A stretch of DNA of 5,389 bases, taken from an uncultured Collinsella sp. (GTDB lineage Bacteria; Actinomycetota; Coriobacteriia; Coriobacteriales; Coriobacteriaceae). Position 1 is the stretch's first letter. Every line of letters begins with the position of its first letter. Location of the stretch: assembly GCA_900547835.1 (NCBI GenBank), contig URIJ01000141.1, forward strand, positions 1 through 5,389, given 5' to 3'. Both the position numbers and the translations under genes were made by a program. Below the pieces are notes generated by a model. That model worked only from the letters and a program-made list of their open reading frames with translations. It did not search any database and was not told the origin of the DNA. Positions 5,025-5,389 of this stretch are shown one piece after another.

Positions 5025-5389
5025 TGAAGATCACCTTAAGGTTAGGGTCGTTATGGTCTAGATGATGGCGAACGGCATCGATGGCCACGCGCGCGGCAGC
5101 TTCTTGGGGATAGCCAAACACGCCTGTCGAGATGCAGCAGAATGCAAGCGTGCCGAGTCCTCGGCGCGTCGCTTCTTCCAAGCAGCTGGTGTAGCAGCGG
5201 CGTAGTAGCAATTCCTCGCGAGGGCCAGGCTTATGGCTGGGCACGATGGGGCCGACGGTGTGGAAGACGTAGCTGCTGGGCAGGTTGAACGCCGGCGTGA
5301 CCTTGACGCGCGCCGTTGGTTCCTCGTGTCCCTGCTCGTCCATGAGATTGGCGCACGCCAAGCGGAACTGCATACCGGCGTAGGTGTGG
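4966..5389 (-). CDS. Macrodomain protein-ADP-ribose hydrolase, SirTM-linked (N-terminus beyond the window)
   Basis: The frame is open from the window edge to TAA at 4966-4968, giving about 140 C-terminal residues, roughly half of the family's usual 250-270. The peptide begins HTYAGMQFRLACANLM and continues through GHEEPTARVKVTPAFNLPS and YVFHTVGPIV, a strand pattern typical of SirTM-associated macrodomains. CCISTGVFGYP is the loop that holds the ADP-ribose phosphates. The ATG at 5373 is not the real start, because conserved sequence (HTYAG) continues upstream of it. The zinc-binding Cys/His/Cys motif of this subgroup would lie outside the window and cannot be checked. Its last codons, encoding a conserved-looking strand and helix (IFNVFLASDEAIYRSLL), overlap the sirtuin start in another frame, so the two genes are almost certainly cotranscribed and perhaps translationally coupled. 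Expected role: removal of the ADP-ribose placed by the sirtuin. Confidence 0.92.
   Translation of the reverse strand, partial: HTYAGMQFRLACANLMDEQGHEEPTARVKVTPAFNLPSSYVFHTVGPIVPSHKPGPREELLLRRCYTSCLEEATRRGLGTLAFCCISTGVFGYPQEAAARVAIDAVRHHLDHNDPNLKVIFNVFLASDEAIYRSLLQTDR
5030..5037 (-). promoter_or_regulatory. Shine-Dalgarno of the sirtuin gene, inside the macrodomain coding region
   Basis: AAGGTGAT on the minus strand precedes the sirtuin ATG by 5 nt (7 nt from the AAGGTG core). Together with the in-frame stop just upstream, it fixes the sirtuin start within the macrodomain gene. Confidence 0.6.

Noticed and set aside
4119..5027. A 302-codon plus-strand open frame opposite the sirtuin.
   Set aside because: The opposite strand encodes a sirtuin with all its motifs; the plus frame has no recognisable domain and is a codon-bias shadow.

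Overview
The window (about 58% GC by eye) looks like a chromosomal segment of a Gram-positive gut anaerobe, most likely a Collinsella-like member of the Coriobacteriia. This placement is inference: it rests on the GC-rich codon use, the gene mix (M-class sirtuin with macrodomain, flavodoxin with a carboxymuconolactone decarboxylase-cupin fusion, LysR regulator), and a GTGACAAAGGGAC palindrome that I associate with that group from memory. No rRNA, tRNA, CRISPR array, transposase or phage gene is visible.

Layout, left to right. (1) 2-175 (+): the last 57 codons of a MacB/FtsX-type ABC transporter permease, followed directly by a 27-nt palindrome (177-203). (2) 176-473: about 300 nt without a gene, dominated by a 182-nt imperfect palindrome (223-404) with 68-nt arms that pair without any bulge. 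(3) 474-1971 (-): a three-gene operon read right to left, made of a 71-residue helical protein, a short-chain flavodoxin (2 nt gap, shared Shine-Dalgarno region) and a CMD-cupin fusion protein (44 nt gap). (4) 1972-2119: a divergent control region with a T-N11-A LysR-type box and a 9-bp dyad. (5) 2120-3001 (+): a LysR-family regulator, very probably controlling the divergent operon. (6) 2995-3027: a second, longer copy of the palindrome, which contains the lysR stop codon. (7) 3050-4003 (+): a tRNA-dihydrouridine synthase. (8) 4004-4139: a convergent gap with a 7-bp inverted repeat and a strong 55-nt hairpin that could end transcription from both sides. (9) 4140-5389 (-): a class M sirtuin and, upstream and overlapping it by 59 nt, a macrodomain ADP-ribosylhydrolase cut off by the window edge.

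Two functional units stand out. The LysR / small protein / flavodoxin / CMD-cupin group looks like a regulated redox or detoxification module whose substrate the sequence does not reveal. The macrodomain-SirTM pair matches the reversible protein mono-ADP-ribosylation system known from staphylococci and streptococci, where the target is a lipoylated GcvH-like carrier. Here the sirtuin is the last gene before the terminator, so no lipoate ligase follows it; any carrier gene would have to lie upstream, outside the window. The least explained parts of the window are the palindromic elements.
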